Source: Bosea sp. F3-2
Lineage (GTDB): Bacteria; Pseudomonadota; Alphaproteobacteria; Rhizobiales; Beijerinckiaceae
Assembly: GCF_008253865.1 (NCBI RefSeq)
Contig: NZ_CP042331.1
Coordinates: 2,356,001-2,420,000, forward strand
Length of the DNA: 64,000 bases
Reading direction: 5' to 3'
A model generated the notes under the pieces. It had not been told where the DNA came from and made no database searches. It was given only the letters and a program-made list of their open reading frames with translations. A program made the translations under genes and the position numbers. Below are positions 25,065 to 32,752 of the stretch, in pieces (position 1 is the stretch's first letter; each line of letters starts with the position of its first letter).

Positions 25065-25841
25065 ATGCGCATCGCGAATGGGATCATCGCCACCGCACTC
25101 GGCGGCATGGTGTGCGGGCTCGGCGCCTTGCCCGCGAAAGCCGTGGTCGGCGGGCGCGAAGGCGGGCCGGCCGCCGACTCGACTTTGATGGTGCTCAATG
25201 CTCGCGGCGGCGTGTGCAGCGGCATCGTGCTCTCGGCGCGCGCCATCCTGACCGCGGCCCATTGCGCCGCCGGCGGAACGGAGCTGCGTATCCATTGGCG
25301 CGAGGCTGGCGAGCCCGTGCTGATCGCACCTGCGACAGTCAGCTTGCATCCCGAGTTCGATGCCGGTGCGATCCGCAGCCGGCGACGCTCGATCGACCTC
25401 GCTCTGATCCGGCTCGCAGATCCCCTGCCGGCGCGCTTCGCTCCCGCGGAGCTGATCGACGGACCGCTGCCGCCAGCGGGAAGCTCCGTCACGCTCGCCG
25501 GTTATGGCGTCGCCCGCGAGGGCGAAGCCCGCAGCACGGGCACATACCGATCCGCCACGCTGGCTGCCATCGAGCCCTATGGCCCGAGCCGCATCCTGCT
25601 CTGGGCGGCCGACCCGGCTGGTGCCGGCAAGCAGCCCGGCGCCAGCGCCTGCCAGGGTGATTCCGGCGGACCGGTCTTCGCCGATGGCGGCATCAGCGCC
25701 GTGACCAGCTGGTCGACCGGTCCGAAAGGCCGCAGTTGCGGGCTCCTCACCCAGGGCATTCTGGTCGCGCCACAGCGACACTGGATCGACACGACGCTGT
25801 CCCAATGGGGTGAAACGGCACGATGGTCGAAGGGCCGGTGA
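25065..25841 (+). CDS. Secreted chymotrypsin-family (S1) serine protease A
   Basis: 258 residues. A signal peptide ends AKA at residue 26 and the mature chain would start VVGG, the N-terminus an active S1 protease needs, so removal of the signal peptide could activate it directly. Triad H66 (TAAHC), D111 (DLALIRL), S200 (GDSGGP). The residue at the specificity position six before the catalytic Ser is Ser, not the Asp of trypsin. It lies on the plus strand between minus-strand GTA genes g6 and g5, upstream of a paralogue. Whether it belongs to the particle or is an unrelated insertion is unknown. Confidence 0.93.
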   Translation: MRIANGIIATALGGMVCGLGALPAKAVVGGREGGPAADSTLMVLNARGGVCSGIVLSARAILTAAHCAAGGTELRIHWREAGEPVLIAPATVSLHPEFDAGAIRSRRRSIDLALIRLADPLPARFAPAELIDGPLPPAGSSVTLAGYGVAREGEARSTGTYRSATLAAIEPYGPSRILLWAADPAGAGKQPGASACQGDSGGPVFADGGISAVTSWSTGPKGRSCGLLTQGILVAPQRHWIDTTLSQWGETARWSKGR

Positions 25842-25900
25842 AAACGCTGGACTGCGCCGCGCCACCTCCTAGATTGATCAGCCGTCCACTGGTTCACGTC

Positions 25901-26746
25901 ATGATCCTGCGCTCGCTTACCGCTCTCGCGTTTTCCCTTCTCGCCGCTGCAACGGCGCAGCCCGCCCTGGCCGTCGTCGGAGGCACCGACTCGCGCGATA
26001 GCCATGGTGCCCGCGCCTGGACCGTGCGGGTCGAGACCAGCCGCGGCGAGCTCTGCTCGGGCGCCGTGATCGCGCCGGAGATCGTGCTGACCGCCGCGCA
26101 CTGCCTGATGGGGGGCGGCTCGATCAGCGTCGTCAGCCTCGATCCCCGTTTTCGCGCGCGGCGGCAGATGGTCGTCGCGGTCCTGCCGCATCCGAGCTTC
26201 GTGCCCGGCACCACGCCACGCACGCAGCCCGGCACCGACCTCGCCCTGCTGCGACTGGCGCAGCCGCTGCCGCAGGATATCGAGCCGCTCACACTGGGCA
26301 GCGGCCTCTGGCAGGGCGAAACCGTCACGATGGCGGGCTTCGGCCTCTCGGCCGAGGACAACAAGCGCACCGCCCGTCGCCTGCGCGAAACGCAACTGCT
26401 CAACGCCGGCAACTATACGACCCAGAACACCGTCAAGGTCGCGGTCGATGTCGAGGCGCGTGGAGAAACGCCAGGCGCCGGCGCCTGCCGCGGTGATTCC
26501 GGCGGCCCGGTGCTGCGCGGTTCGCCACGCTCGCGCGACCTCGTCGGGATCGTGAGCTGGTCGAGCGGGCCGCTCAATACGCGCGCCCGGCGCATCTGCG
26601 GCGGCTTCACCGCCATTACGCCGATCGGCGATTACCGCAGCTGGATCTCCGAGGGCAGCGCACGGCTACTTTCATTCGGCAGCGAGGCGCCACCGGACGA
26701 AGCGGCTCAGCCGCGCGCTGCCTTCAGCTGGTGGTTTTCGCGCTGA
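25901..26746 (+). CDS. Secreted chymotrypsin-family (S1) serine protease B
   Basis: 281-residue paralogue of the preceding gene. Signal peptide ending ALA at residue 24, mature start VVGG; triad H67 (TAAHC), D113 (TDLALLRLA), S200 (CRGDSGGP). The specificity position is Gly, again unlike trypsin. A C-terminal tail of about 30 residues follows the last core strand. ATG at 25901 starts the signal peptide; the frame is open upstream to 25823, overlapping protease A, but that part is not signal-like. Its stop is only 6 bases from the end of the convergent capsid gene, so no terminator fits between them. Confidence 0.93.
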   Translation: MILRSLTALAFSLLAAATAQPALAVVGGTDSRDSHGARAWTVRVETSRGELCSGAVIAPEIVLTAAHCLMGGGSISVVSLDPRFRARRQMVVAVLPHPSFVPGTTPRTQPGTDLALLRLAQPLPQDIEPLTLGSGLWQGETVTMAGFGLSAEDNKRTARRLRETQLLNAGNYTTQNTVKVAVDVEARGETPGAGACRGDSGGPVLRGSPRSRDLVGIVSWSSGPLNTRARRICGGFTAITPIGDYRSWISEGSARLLSFGSEAPPDEAAQPRAAFSWWFSR

Positions 26747-26752
26747 GGGACT

Positions 26753-28000
26753 TCAGACCGCGAATTTCAACCCCTTGATCGCCGCGAAGTCCTGGACACC
26801 GCCACCGACGCGCTTGGTCGTGTAGAACAGCACATAGGGTTTGGCCGAGTACGGATCGCGCAGAATGCGCACGCCCGCCCGGTCGACAACGAGATAGCCG
26901 CGCCGGAAATCGCCGAAGGCGATCGAGACCGCATTGTTGGCGATGTTCGGCATGTCCTCGACCTCGACGAGCGGGAAGCCGAGCAGGGTCGCCGGCGCAC
27001 CGGCCGAGGCCGGGGGCTGCCAGAGATAGTTGCCGGTGCTGTCCTTGAACTTGCGGATCGCGCCCTGGGTCTTGCGATTCATCACGAAGGAGGCGTTCTG
27101 GCGATAGCCGGCCTTCAGCGCATAGACGAGATCGACCAGTACGTCGGACTGGTTGGCGGCCGGGAAGGCGCCGGCGACGCCGGTGTTGAGCACGCCGATA
27201 TTGCCCCAGCTCCAGCTCGCATCGGCCGCAGTCGGATAGGCGAGGAAGCCCTTGGGCTTGTCGATGCCGTCGCCATTGACGAAGGCCGCGCCCTCCTGCT
27301 CGGCGAAGGCGCTTTCGACCTCCTCGGCGATCCACTGGTCGATGTTGACGATGGCATCGTCGAGCAGCGTCTGCGTCGCCGCCGGCATGGCGTAGAGCTC
27401 CATCGCCGGGAAGGAGAGCTCGGCCAGCGTCGGCGAGCCGGTCTGCGGCCGCGCCGCCACCTCGGCTACCCAGCCGGAGGCCGGGCCGGTCGTCGAGAAG
27501 GCCTTCTTGTAGGTGCCCGACGAGATCGTCCGCACCGTCGCCAGGGAGCGGATGGGCGAGACATTCGCCAGGCGGCGCAGGATCTCGCCCTCGACGGTCG
27601 AAGGTGCGAGGTAGCCGCCATCCGGGCCGGAACCGGCGGAAAGCGCCTTGGCCTCCAACCGCTTCAGCCCGCCGGCCTCACCGGTGCGGACATAAGCCGC
27701 GAAGGCGGCCTTGTGCTCGGCTACCAGCGGATCACGGGCCGGACCGTCCTGGCCGAGCGCCGGACGTGCGCGCTCCAGCGTCAGCCTGTCGATACGGCGC
27801 ATGGTGTCGTCGAGCGCGGCATCCATGCGGGCGAGCTTCTCCTCGGTCAGCGGATCGGCACTATTGCGCGCTTCGATCCCGGCGAGGCGTTCGTCATTGG
27901 CGGCGCGATAGCTCTCCAGCGTGTAGCGCAGATCCTCGAAGGCGAGCGCGAGATCGGCGCCGGCCGCCTTGGTCTCAGGAGCGGTGTCGAGATGGGTCAT
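26753..28000 (-). CDS. GTA major capsid protein (HK97 fold), g5-like
   Basis: 415 residues. An N-terminal helical scaffold-like delta region (1 to about 118, with AFEDLRYTLESYRAANDERL and LDDTMRRIDRL) is expected to be cut off by the prohead protease close to KALSAGSGPDGGYLAP. The HK97-fold shell domain follows (LATVRTISSGTYKKAF, GWVAEVAARPQTGSPTL, ELYAMPAATQTLLDDAIVNID, AFVNGDGIDKPKGFL). It lies after the prohead protease gene with a 21-base gap. The next GTA gene on this strand is displaced by the two protease genes. Confidence 0.96.
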   Translation of the reverse strand: MTHLDTAPETKAAGADLALAFEDLRYTLESYRAANDERLAGIEARNSADPLTEEKLARMDAALDDTMRRIDRLTLERARPALGQDGPARDPLVAEHKAAFAAYVRTGEAGGLKRLEAKALSAGSGPDGGYLAPSTVEGEILRRLANVSPIRSLATVRTISSGTYKKAFSTTGPASGWVAEVAARPQTGSPTLAELSFPAMELYAMPAATQTLLDDAIVNIDQWIAEEVESAFAEQEGAAFVNGDGIDKPKGFLAYPTAADASWSWGNIGVLNTGVAGAFPAANQSDVLVDLVYALKAGYRQNASFVMNRKTQGAIRKFKDSTGNYLWQPPASAGAPATLLGFPLVEVEDMPNIANNAVSIAFGDFRRGYLVVDRAGVRILRDPYSAKPYVLFYTTKRVGGGVQDFAAIKGLKFAV

Positions 28001-28021
28001 GGGTTCTCCTCGGGGTAAAGG

Positions 28022-28528
28022 TCAAAGGAAAGCGAGGTGGCGGAAGGCCGTCTTGACGGCGCTGATCCGGGCCTGCGGCAGCATCGGGAAGGTGACGATC
28101 GAGACCTCCCAGAGATCGACGCGCTCGAGCCGGCGCAGGCCCGAGCGTGGCTCGTTGCGGGCGCGCTCGGGGCGGAAGCCGATCGACAGGCCGTCGATCG
28201 CGCCCTCTCGCATCAGGGCGTGGATTTCGCGGGCGCGGGCGACAGCGAGCGAAAGCCTGCCGCGCACGAAAAGGCCGCGGCTGTCCTCGCTCAGGCTGAG
28301 CCAACGGCCGAGCGGCTCGGCCGGGTCATGCTGCCAGAGCAGCTTGACGCCGGAAGGGCCGCGGCGTGCGAGGCTGTCACGGAACGCGCCGGGCTCGACC
28401 ACGTCCTTGCCGAGATCGGGAATGCGGAAGAGGCTGGCATAGCCCTCGAAGACCCCGTCCGGCATGACGCGCGCCGGCTGCAGCGGCAGCAGCTTGGATT
28501 CGAGCGGAAGGCGATACGGGCCGTTCAT
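28022..28528 (-). CDS. GTA prohead protease, g4-like
   Basis: 168-residue HK97-family (U35) head maturation protease: FEGYASLFRIPDLGKDVVEPGAF, KLLWQHDPAEPLGRW with the catalytic-region His, and GLSIGFRPERAR with the Ser. It overlaps the upstream small gene by 4 bases. Confidence 0.95.
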   Translation of the reverse strand: MNGPYRLPLESKLLPLQPARVMPDGVFEGYASLFRIPDLGKDVVEPGAFRDSLARRGPSGVKLLWQHDPAEPLGRWLSLSEDSRGLFVRGRLSLAVARAREIHALMREGAIDGLSIGFRPERARNEPRSGLRRLERVDLWEVSIVTFPMLPQARISAVKTAFRHLAFL

Positions 28529-28713
28529 CGGCCACCCTCCCCGCCTTTGCCACCCTTTCCCCCCCGCGGGTGCCCGCCCTCCAGCTTCGCCAGATTGTGA
28601 ACGAAGCGGCTGAAGGTCTCCGCCGTCACGCCCACGGGCCGCGCCTTGGCCGGCTGTGCTTGCCCGACACCCTGCCGGGTCGACGGAGGTTTCGTGTCGC
28701 TGCGGCCCTTCAT
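28525..28713 (-). CDS. Small basic GTA-cluster protein
   Basis: 62 residues, hydrophilic and basic, with PVGVTAETFSRFVHNLAKLEGG and a glycine-lysine-rich end (GGKGGKGGEGG). It overlaps both neighbours by 4 bases (ATGA), so it is very likely translated. No function known. Many Hyphomicrobiales GTA clusters carry one or two short genes here (the g3.5 position in Rhodobacter). Confidence 0.72.
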   Translation of the reverse strand: MKGRSDTKPPSTRQGVGQAQPAKARPVGVTAETFSRFVHNLAKLEGGHPRGGKGGKGGEGGR

Positions 28714-28910
28714 GACTGATCCCCCTCGTGGCGTGCGTTGAAGCGGTTGAGTTCGCGGACGAAATCGTCGAAGCGGCGGTTCGCCGCGGTCAGCTCGCGC
28801 AGGACGAGCCAGGCGAGGCAGGAGGCGCTCGCGGCCCAGAGCAGCAGGCCGAGATGGCCGACATCGGCCCGGCCGATGAAGGCCGTGACGATCTGGTCGA
28901 GCATGGTCAC
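28710..28910 (-). CDS. Small membrane protein, GTA g3.5 position
   Basis: 66 residues with one clear transmembrane segment (VGHLGLLLWAASASCLAWLVL) and a charged C-terminal helix (RRFDDFVRELNRFNARHEG). It starts at GTG 28910 with AGGAG five bases before it and overlaps the portal stop (GTGA). It is a candidate GTA-specific membrane accessory, function unknown. Confidence 0.75.
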   Translation of the reverse strand: MTMLDQIVTAFIGRADVGHLGLLLWAASASCLAWLVLRELTAANRRFDDFVRELNRFNARHEGDQS

Positions 28911-30088
28911 GATTGCTCCTCTCCGGAGGCACGCCGGCCGCAGCCAACCGCCTCGCGTTTCTCGTCGTCATCGAGGAAATTTGCCGCGCCGAGGCGCCGC
29001 CAGAGCGATTCCCGCTCGTCGGCGAGTGCCTCGACGGCATCGAGATCAGGTTCGAGCGAAAGCTCATCGCCGAAGGCGGGGCCGAGCCATTGCACCAGCG
29101 ACTGCGCCGTGCGCCTGACCAGCGGAATCACCGTCTGGCGCCAGAGCGCGCGGTTGGCCTCGGCAAAATTGGCGTAGGTGTTGTCGCCGGCCAAGCCGAG
29201 CATCAGCGGCGGCACGCCGAAGGCGAGCGCGATCTCGCGCGCCGCTACGCCCTTCGCCGCGACGAAATCGAGCTCCGCCGGGGTCAGCGAGAGCGGCTTC
29301 CAGTCGAGCCCGCCTTCGAGCAGCAGCGGGCGGCCGGCATTGCGCGCTCCTTGAAAGGAATCCTCCAGCTCCTGCTTCAACCGGTCGAACTGCGCCTCGG
29401 TCAGCGTCGCGCCCTCCGGCCCGTCATAGACCAATGCGCCGGAAGGCCTGGCGGCGTTGTCGAGCAGGGCCTTGTGCCAGTTGCTGGCGGCGTTGTGGAT
29501 GTCGAGCGCCGCCGCCGCAGGCTCGACCGGCGAGAGGCCGTAATGGTCATCGACCGGGTGGAACAGGGTGAGATGCAGGATTGGCGGGACTTCGCCCTCG
29601 TCCTGCCGGAAGCGCATCGTGTCGCCACCGACGGTGTAGTCATAGGCCTCCGGCCAGCCGTCGCGGCCCGGCACGACCCGCATGCGGTCTGGCCTGAGCG
29701 CATAGAGTTCGCGTGGCTCGCGGCCGGTGCTCACCGCCTCGACATAGGCGTTTCCGGCGACGAGCAGGTGGCCGAACAGCATCTCGCGAAAGGCGATGCC
29801 GCCCTGACGCGGATTGGGTCGCTCGACCAGCGCCAGGGCCGGATGCTCCGGCATTTCCCGCGACCCGACCTTGGCGACGAGCGGTGTCTGCGCCGCGGCC
29901 TCCGCGATCAGCCGGACGCAACGGTGCACCACCGGGTTGCGCTCGTAGCCCTCGCGCGACAGGGCGACATAGTCGCGTGGCGTCCAGACCGCACGCCCCG
30001 CCTCGTGCAAGGCGATGAGCGGCCCGACGCGCGAGCGCTTCTGATCCGGCGCGGCACGGCCGCGCAGGCTACGAAGGAAATCGAACAT
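28907..30088 (-). CDS. GTA portal protein, g3-like
   Basis: 393-residue HK97-type portal forming the DNA entry ring of the head. Motifs: YVALSREGYERNPVVHRCVRLIAEA, LFGHLLVAGNAYVEA, LYALRPDRM, and the C-terminal VPPLMLGLAGDNTYANFAEANRALW with YANFAEA typical of the family. A 283-base gap separates it from terL. Confidence 0.96.
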   Translation of the reverse strand: MFDFLRSLRGRAAPDQKRSRVGPLIALHEAGRAVWTPRDYVALSREGYERNPVVHRCVRLIAEAAAQTPLVAKVGSREMPEHPALALVERPNPRQGGIAFREMLFGHLLVAGNAYVEAVSTGREPRELYALRPDRMRVVPGRDGWPEAYDYTVGGDTMRFRQDEGEVPPILHLTLFHPVDDHYGLSPVEPAAAALDIHNAASNWHKALLDNAARPSGALVYDGPEGATLTEAQFDRLKQELEDSFQGARNAGRPLLLEGGLDWKPLSLTPAELDFVAAKGVAAREIALAFGVPPLMLGLAGDNTYANFAEANRALWRQTVIPLVRRTAQSLVQWLGPAFGDELSLEPDLDAVEALADERESLWRRLGAANFLDDDEKREAVGCGRRASGEEQS

Positions 30089-30140
30089 GGAAGTCTCGCC
30101 TTTTTTGACAGCTACGGGCGGGGGCGGCGTATGCGCGTGA

Positions 30141-30302
30141 ACCCCTCCCCCTTGTGGGGAGGGGCAGGGGTGGGGGTCGAAAAGCAGGGCTCATCGCTGG
30201 AAGGTGTCCGTTCGGCGGCTGCCGGCTCGTCTTGTCCGGTGAACGCTCACCAAGCGGCGCCACCCCCATCCCCAACCCTTCCCCACAAGGGGGGGGAAGG
30301 GA
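30141..30302. repeat. Palindromic repeat, CTCCCC/GGGGAGG class
   Basis: Long imperfect inverted repeat with arms ACCCCTCCCCCTTGTGGGGA and CCCTTCCCCACAAGGGG plus an internal GGTGGGGGTCG / GCGCCACCCCCATCC pair. The same family, with the shared core CAAGCGGCGCCACCCCCATC, occurs at 59372-59503. Confidence 0.88.
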
Positions 30303-30340
30303 GCTCGCGCTGCGGTTCCCGCGCTCCACCCGGCGCGAAG

Positions 30341-30369
30341 TGCTCGGGTCATCAAGCCCGAGAATGACG
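30341..30369. repeat. Fragment of CTCGGG-class palindromic repeat
   Basis: TGCTCGGGTC then AAGCCCGAGAATGACGC: a short version of the element at 1989-2082 and 35669-35773, ending two bases before the terL stop codon region. Confidence 0.65.
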
Positions 30370-30371
30370 CT

Positions 30372-31748
30372 TCACATCCCCCTCACCCGCGGCCGGCCCT
30401 TCGGCGCGAGCATCAGATGGGTCAGCGCCCAGACGAGGGCGTCGAGCCGGTCGGGCGAGCGACCGCCTTCGAGGCCGCGCGGCCCGAAGGCGCACATCTC
30501 GTCCTCCAGCTCCGGAAAAGTGCCGGCATGGCGCACGCGCCCCTGCGCATAGAGCGCCGCGACCGGCTCGGCGCGCAGGTACTTGCCGCGCGTCGCCCGA
30601 ACGGAGACCACCGGAACACCGGCATCGACCTCGCGGATGATGCTCTCGACCATCTCGCCGCCCTGATTGACCTCGACGACCAGCGCATCCGCCTCATGGC
30701 GGCGATAGAGCGCCACGGCCTTCTCGGCCCACTCGTGAGGCCTCGCGCCGGCGAGTGTCGCATCCTCCAGCACATGGCCGATGCCGTCGCTATCGGCGCC
30801 GGCCACAACCAGCCCGCAGCGATCGGCGCGCTGCGAAGACGAGGCCGGCGGATCAACCGCGACGGCGATCCGGGCGAGCGGCGGGTGTCGCCGCTCGCGA
30901 GCCACCTCGATCATCGCGCGTGTCCAGAGCGCGTCCGGGCTTTCCTCGACGATCTCGCCGTCGAGTTCCTGCCGGCCAAGCCGCGTCCCGCCATAGGTTT
31001 CGGTGACGGTGCGGACGAATTCCGCGGCGAGATGGAAGCGATTGTCCCGTGTCTTTGCCCGGCTCACCACGACATGCGGCTCGACCAGCAGGCGCTTGAC
31101 CAGCGGCACAGGGCGCGGCGTCGTCGTAATGACCTGACGGGGATGGTCGCCAAGGCGAAGGCCGAATTGCAGCATGTCCCAGCACTCCTGAAGGTTCGGC
31201 CATTTCGCCAATTCGTCGGACCAGGCGGCGCCGAATTGCGGGCCGCGCAGCCCCTCGGGGTCCTCGGCAGAGAAGACCTGCGCGATCGCGCCGTTCGGCC
31301 ATTGCAGGCGGCGCAGCGAAGGCTGCCAGGTCGGCCGCTCCCAGCGCGTATGGATCGCCAACAGACCGGAGACGCCTTCGATCATCACGTCGCGGACCTG
31401 CCCCTGCGTCTCGCCGACAAGGGCGATGCGTTCGGTCCGCATGTCGGCAAAGGGCGGATGGCCAAGCGCCATGCCCTTCACCCATTCAGCGCCGGTACGG
31501 GTCTTGCCGGCACCGCGCCCGCCCAAGACCAGCCAGATGGATTTCGGGGGTTGGAGCGGCTTCTGATCGCCTCGCGACCAAAGCCCCCATGCTTCCTGTA
31601 CAACCTCGACCAGTTCAGGTTCGAGATCAGGCAATATCTCCGGGATCACCTTCGCCCAGCTCGCGGCGGGCAAGAGCTTCAAGACGTCGAGCAAGCTCCT
31701 GACGGAGCTGTGCGACATGTCGCAGGCCGTCAGCGGCAGAGAGTTCAT
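30372..31748 (-). CDS. terL: GTA large terminase (DNA packaging), g2-like
   Basis: 458-residue motor that packages host DNA into GTA heads. ATPase Walker A GGRGAGKTRTG at about residues 76-86, Walker B/DE region FGAAWSDELAKW, motif III ITTTPRP, and a C-terminal nuclease domain with acidic sites (VAVDPPASSSQRADRCG, LVVEVNQGG). The N-terminal helix SLLDVLKLLPAASW... lies in sequence shared with the 3' end of terS: overlap of 122 bases if the ATG at 31748 is used, 92 if the ATG ten codons later is used. Confidence 0.93.
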   Translation of the reverse strand: MNSLPLTACDMSHSSVRSLLDVLKLLPAASWAKVIPEILPDLEPELVEVVQEAWGLWSRGDQKPLQPPKSIWLVLGGRGAGKTRTGAEWVKGMALGHPPFADMRTERIALVGETQGQVRDVMIEGVSGLLAIHTRWERPTWQPSLRRLQWPNGAIAQVFSAEDPEGLRGPQFGAAWSDELAKWPNLQECWDMLQFGLRLGDHPRQVITTTPRPVPLVKRLLVEPHVVVSRAKTRDNRFHLAAEFVRTVTETYGGTRLGRQELDGEIVEESPDALWTRAMIEVARERRHPPLARIAVAVDPPASSSQRADRCGLVVAGADSDGIGHVLEDATLAGARPHEWAEKAVALYRRHEADALVVEVNQGGEMVESIIREVDAGVPVVSVRATRGKYLRAEPVAALYAQGRVRHAGTFPELEDEMCAFGPRGLEGGRSPDRLDALVWALTHLMLAPKGRPRVRGM

Positions 31749-32010
31749 CCGTCGGCTTGTCCCTCTTCACAACCTGCGGCTCCTCGATCGCAACCAGCTC
31801 GCGCACAGTACGAGCCAGCGTTGCCAGCGCCTTGGCGTCGGCCTCGCTCGCCGCCGCGCCTTTCGGCAAATCGGCGAGATGCTCCTCATGCGTATCGAGC
31901 TGGCGCTTGGCGGCGCGCCAGAGCTGGCCCACCACCGCCTTGCGGGAGATCGGCGGTCGTTTTGTCTTCTGCGGCGGCAACGCCGGCGTTTCGCTATCGT
32001 CTTCGGCCAT
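31627..32010 (-). CDS. Likely GTA small terminase / g1-like protein
   Basis: 127 residues, first gene of the cluster. Basic helix-rich start (TKRPPISRKAVVGQLWRAAKRQLDTHEEHL) followed by long helices (ADAKALATLARTVRELVAIEEP, GLRHVAQLRQELARRLEALARREL), consistent with an oligomeric small terminase. Position directly before terL, as for RcGTA g1, supports the assignment. I recognise it mainly from context. Confidence 0.75.
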   Translation of the reverse strand: MAEDDSETPALPPQKTKRPPISRKAVVGQLWRAAKRQLDTHEEHLADLPKGAAASEADAKALATLARTVRELVAIEEPQVVKRDKPTDELSAADGLRHVAQLRQELARRLEALARRELGEGDPGDIA

Positions 32011-32036
32011 GCGTCTCTTCCCGGATGGCAGGCACG

Positions 32037-32069
32037 AAAAAGCCGCCGGCTAGAGAGCGCGGCGGCTTC
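32037..32069 (-). terminator. Intrinsic terminator in leader of GTA cluster
   Basis: Reading leftwards: AAGCCGCCG stem, 11-base loop, CGGCGGCTT, then a T run (TTTTT counting the stem end). It lies 27 bases before the terS start codon and downstream of the best promoter. It may end the LOG-gene transcript, or act as an attenuator of the GTA operon. Confidence 0.8.
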
Positions 32070-32098
32070 GTTCGGGCGGATTTCGTGAGCGTTCCTGA

Positions 32099-32127
32099 TC
32101 TCTACACGATCAGCGTCACGATGTCAA
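32099..32127 (-). promoter_or_regulatory. Predicted sigma-70 promoter of GTA cluster
   Basis: Minus-strand TTGACA (32122-32127), exact 17-base spacer, TAGAGA (32099-32104) as a weak -10. It is placed about 90 bases before terS and 44 bases after the LOG gene stop. The -35 is a perfect consensus; the -10 matches three of six. Confidence 0.5.
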
Positions 32128-32170
32128 GACAATATTCCTACAACCTGAAGACGTAGGCCGCGAGAATAAC

Positions 32171-32752
32171 TCAGGCCTGCTCCTTCTCGATCCATTTGTA
32201 GGTCGCGGCCGGGACGTAGTTCTCCATGCGGTCGAGCAGCGTCGCCGGCTCGGTATCGGTCATCGCCATGGCCCGATGGCTCTGCTTCAGGAAACCGGCC
32301 TCGACCGTCTGGTCGAGGAAGGTCGCCAGCGGATTGTAGAAACCGGCGACATTGAGCAGGCCCAGCGGCTTGGCATGGATGCCGAGCTGTCCCCAGGTCC
32401 AGATCTCGAACAGCTCCTCGAAGGTGCCGATGCCGCCGGGCATGGCGATGAAGCCTTCCGACAGCTCCGCCATGCGCGCCTTGCGCGTGTGCATGGTGTC
32501 GACGACCTCGAGCCGGGTCAGCCCGACATGGCCGACCTCCTTGTCGCGCAGCGCCTTGGGAATGACGCCATGGACCTGGCCGCCGGCTTCCAGCGCTGCA
32601 TTGGCGACAATGCCCATCAGCCCGACGGCGCCGCCGCCATAGACCAGGGTCAGGCCGCGCCGGGCGATCTCGGCGCCCATGGCACGGGCTCCTGCCGCAT
32701 AGACGGGCTCATTGCCCGGGTTGGAACCGCAGAAGACACAAACCGATCTCAT
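32171..32752 (-). CDS. LOG-family nucleotide phosphoribohydrolase (TIGR00730)
   Basis: 193-residue cytosolic Rossmann-like enzyme of the Lonely Guy family, which hydrolyses nucleoside monophosphates (cytokinin riboside monophosphate in plants; AMP-like substrates in bacteria). N-terminal VCVFCGSNPGNEPVY, GGGAVGLMG near 40-47, catalytic-region MHTRKARM, and PGGIGTFEELFEIWTWGQLG from residue 105. The start overlaps the stop of the M20 peptidase gene by 4 bases (ATGA). Confidence 0.93.
   Translation of the reverse strand: MRSVCVFCGSNPGNEPVYAAGARAMGAEIARRGLTLVYGGGAVGLMGIVANAALEAGGQVHGVIPKALRDKEVGHVGLTRLEVVDTMHTRKARMAELSEGFIAMPGGIGTFEELFEIWTWGQLGIHAKPLGLLNVAGFYNPLATFLDQTVEAGFLKQSHRAMAMTDTEPATLLDRMENYVPAATYKWIEKEQA

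Larger units (their letters stand above)
30089..30371. other. Gap between terL and portal genes
   Basis: 283 bases without a gene inside an otherwise tightly packed cluster. They consist almost entirely of repeat sequence (30141-30302 and 30341-30369). I see no start signal for another protein. Confidence 0.7.

Noticed and set aside
30141..30369. Possible CRISPR-like repeat array
   Set aside because: These are inverted, not direct evenly spaced repeats, and no cas genes are present.
16150..32010. Interpretation as an ordinary prophage
   Set aside because: No integrase, att repeats, repressor, replication or lysis genes, and the gene order and short tape measure are those of a GTA.
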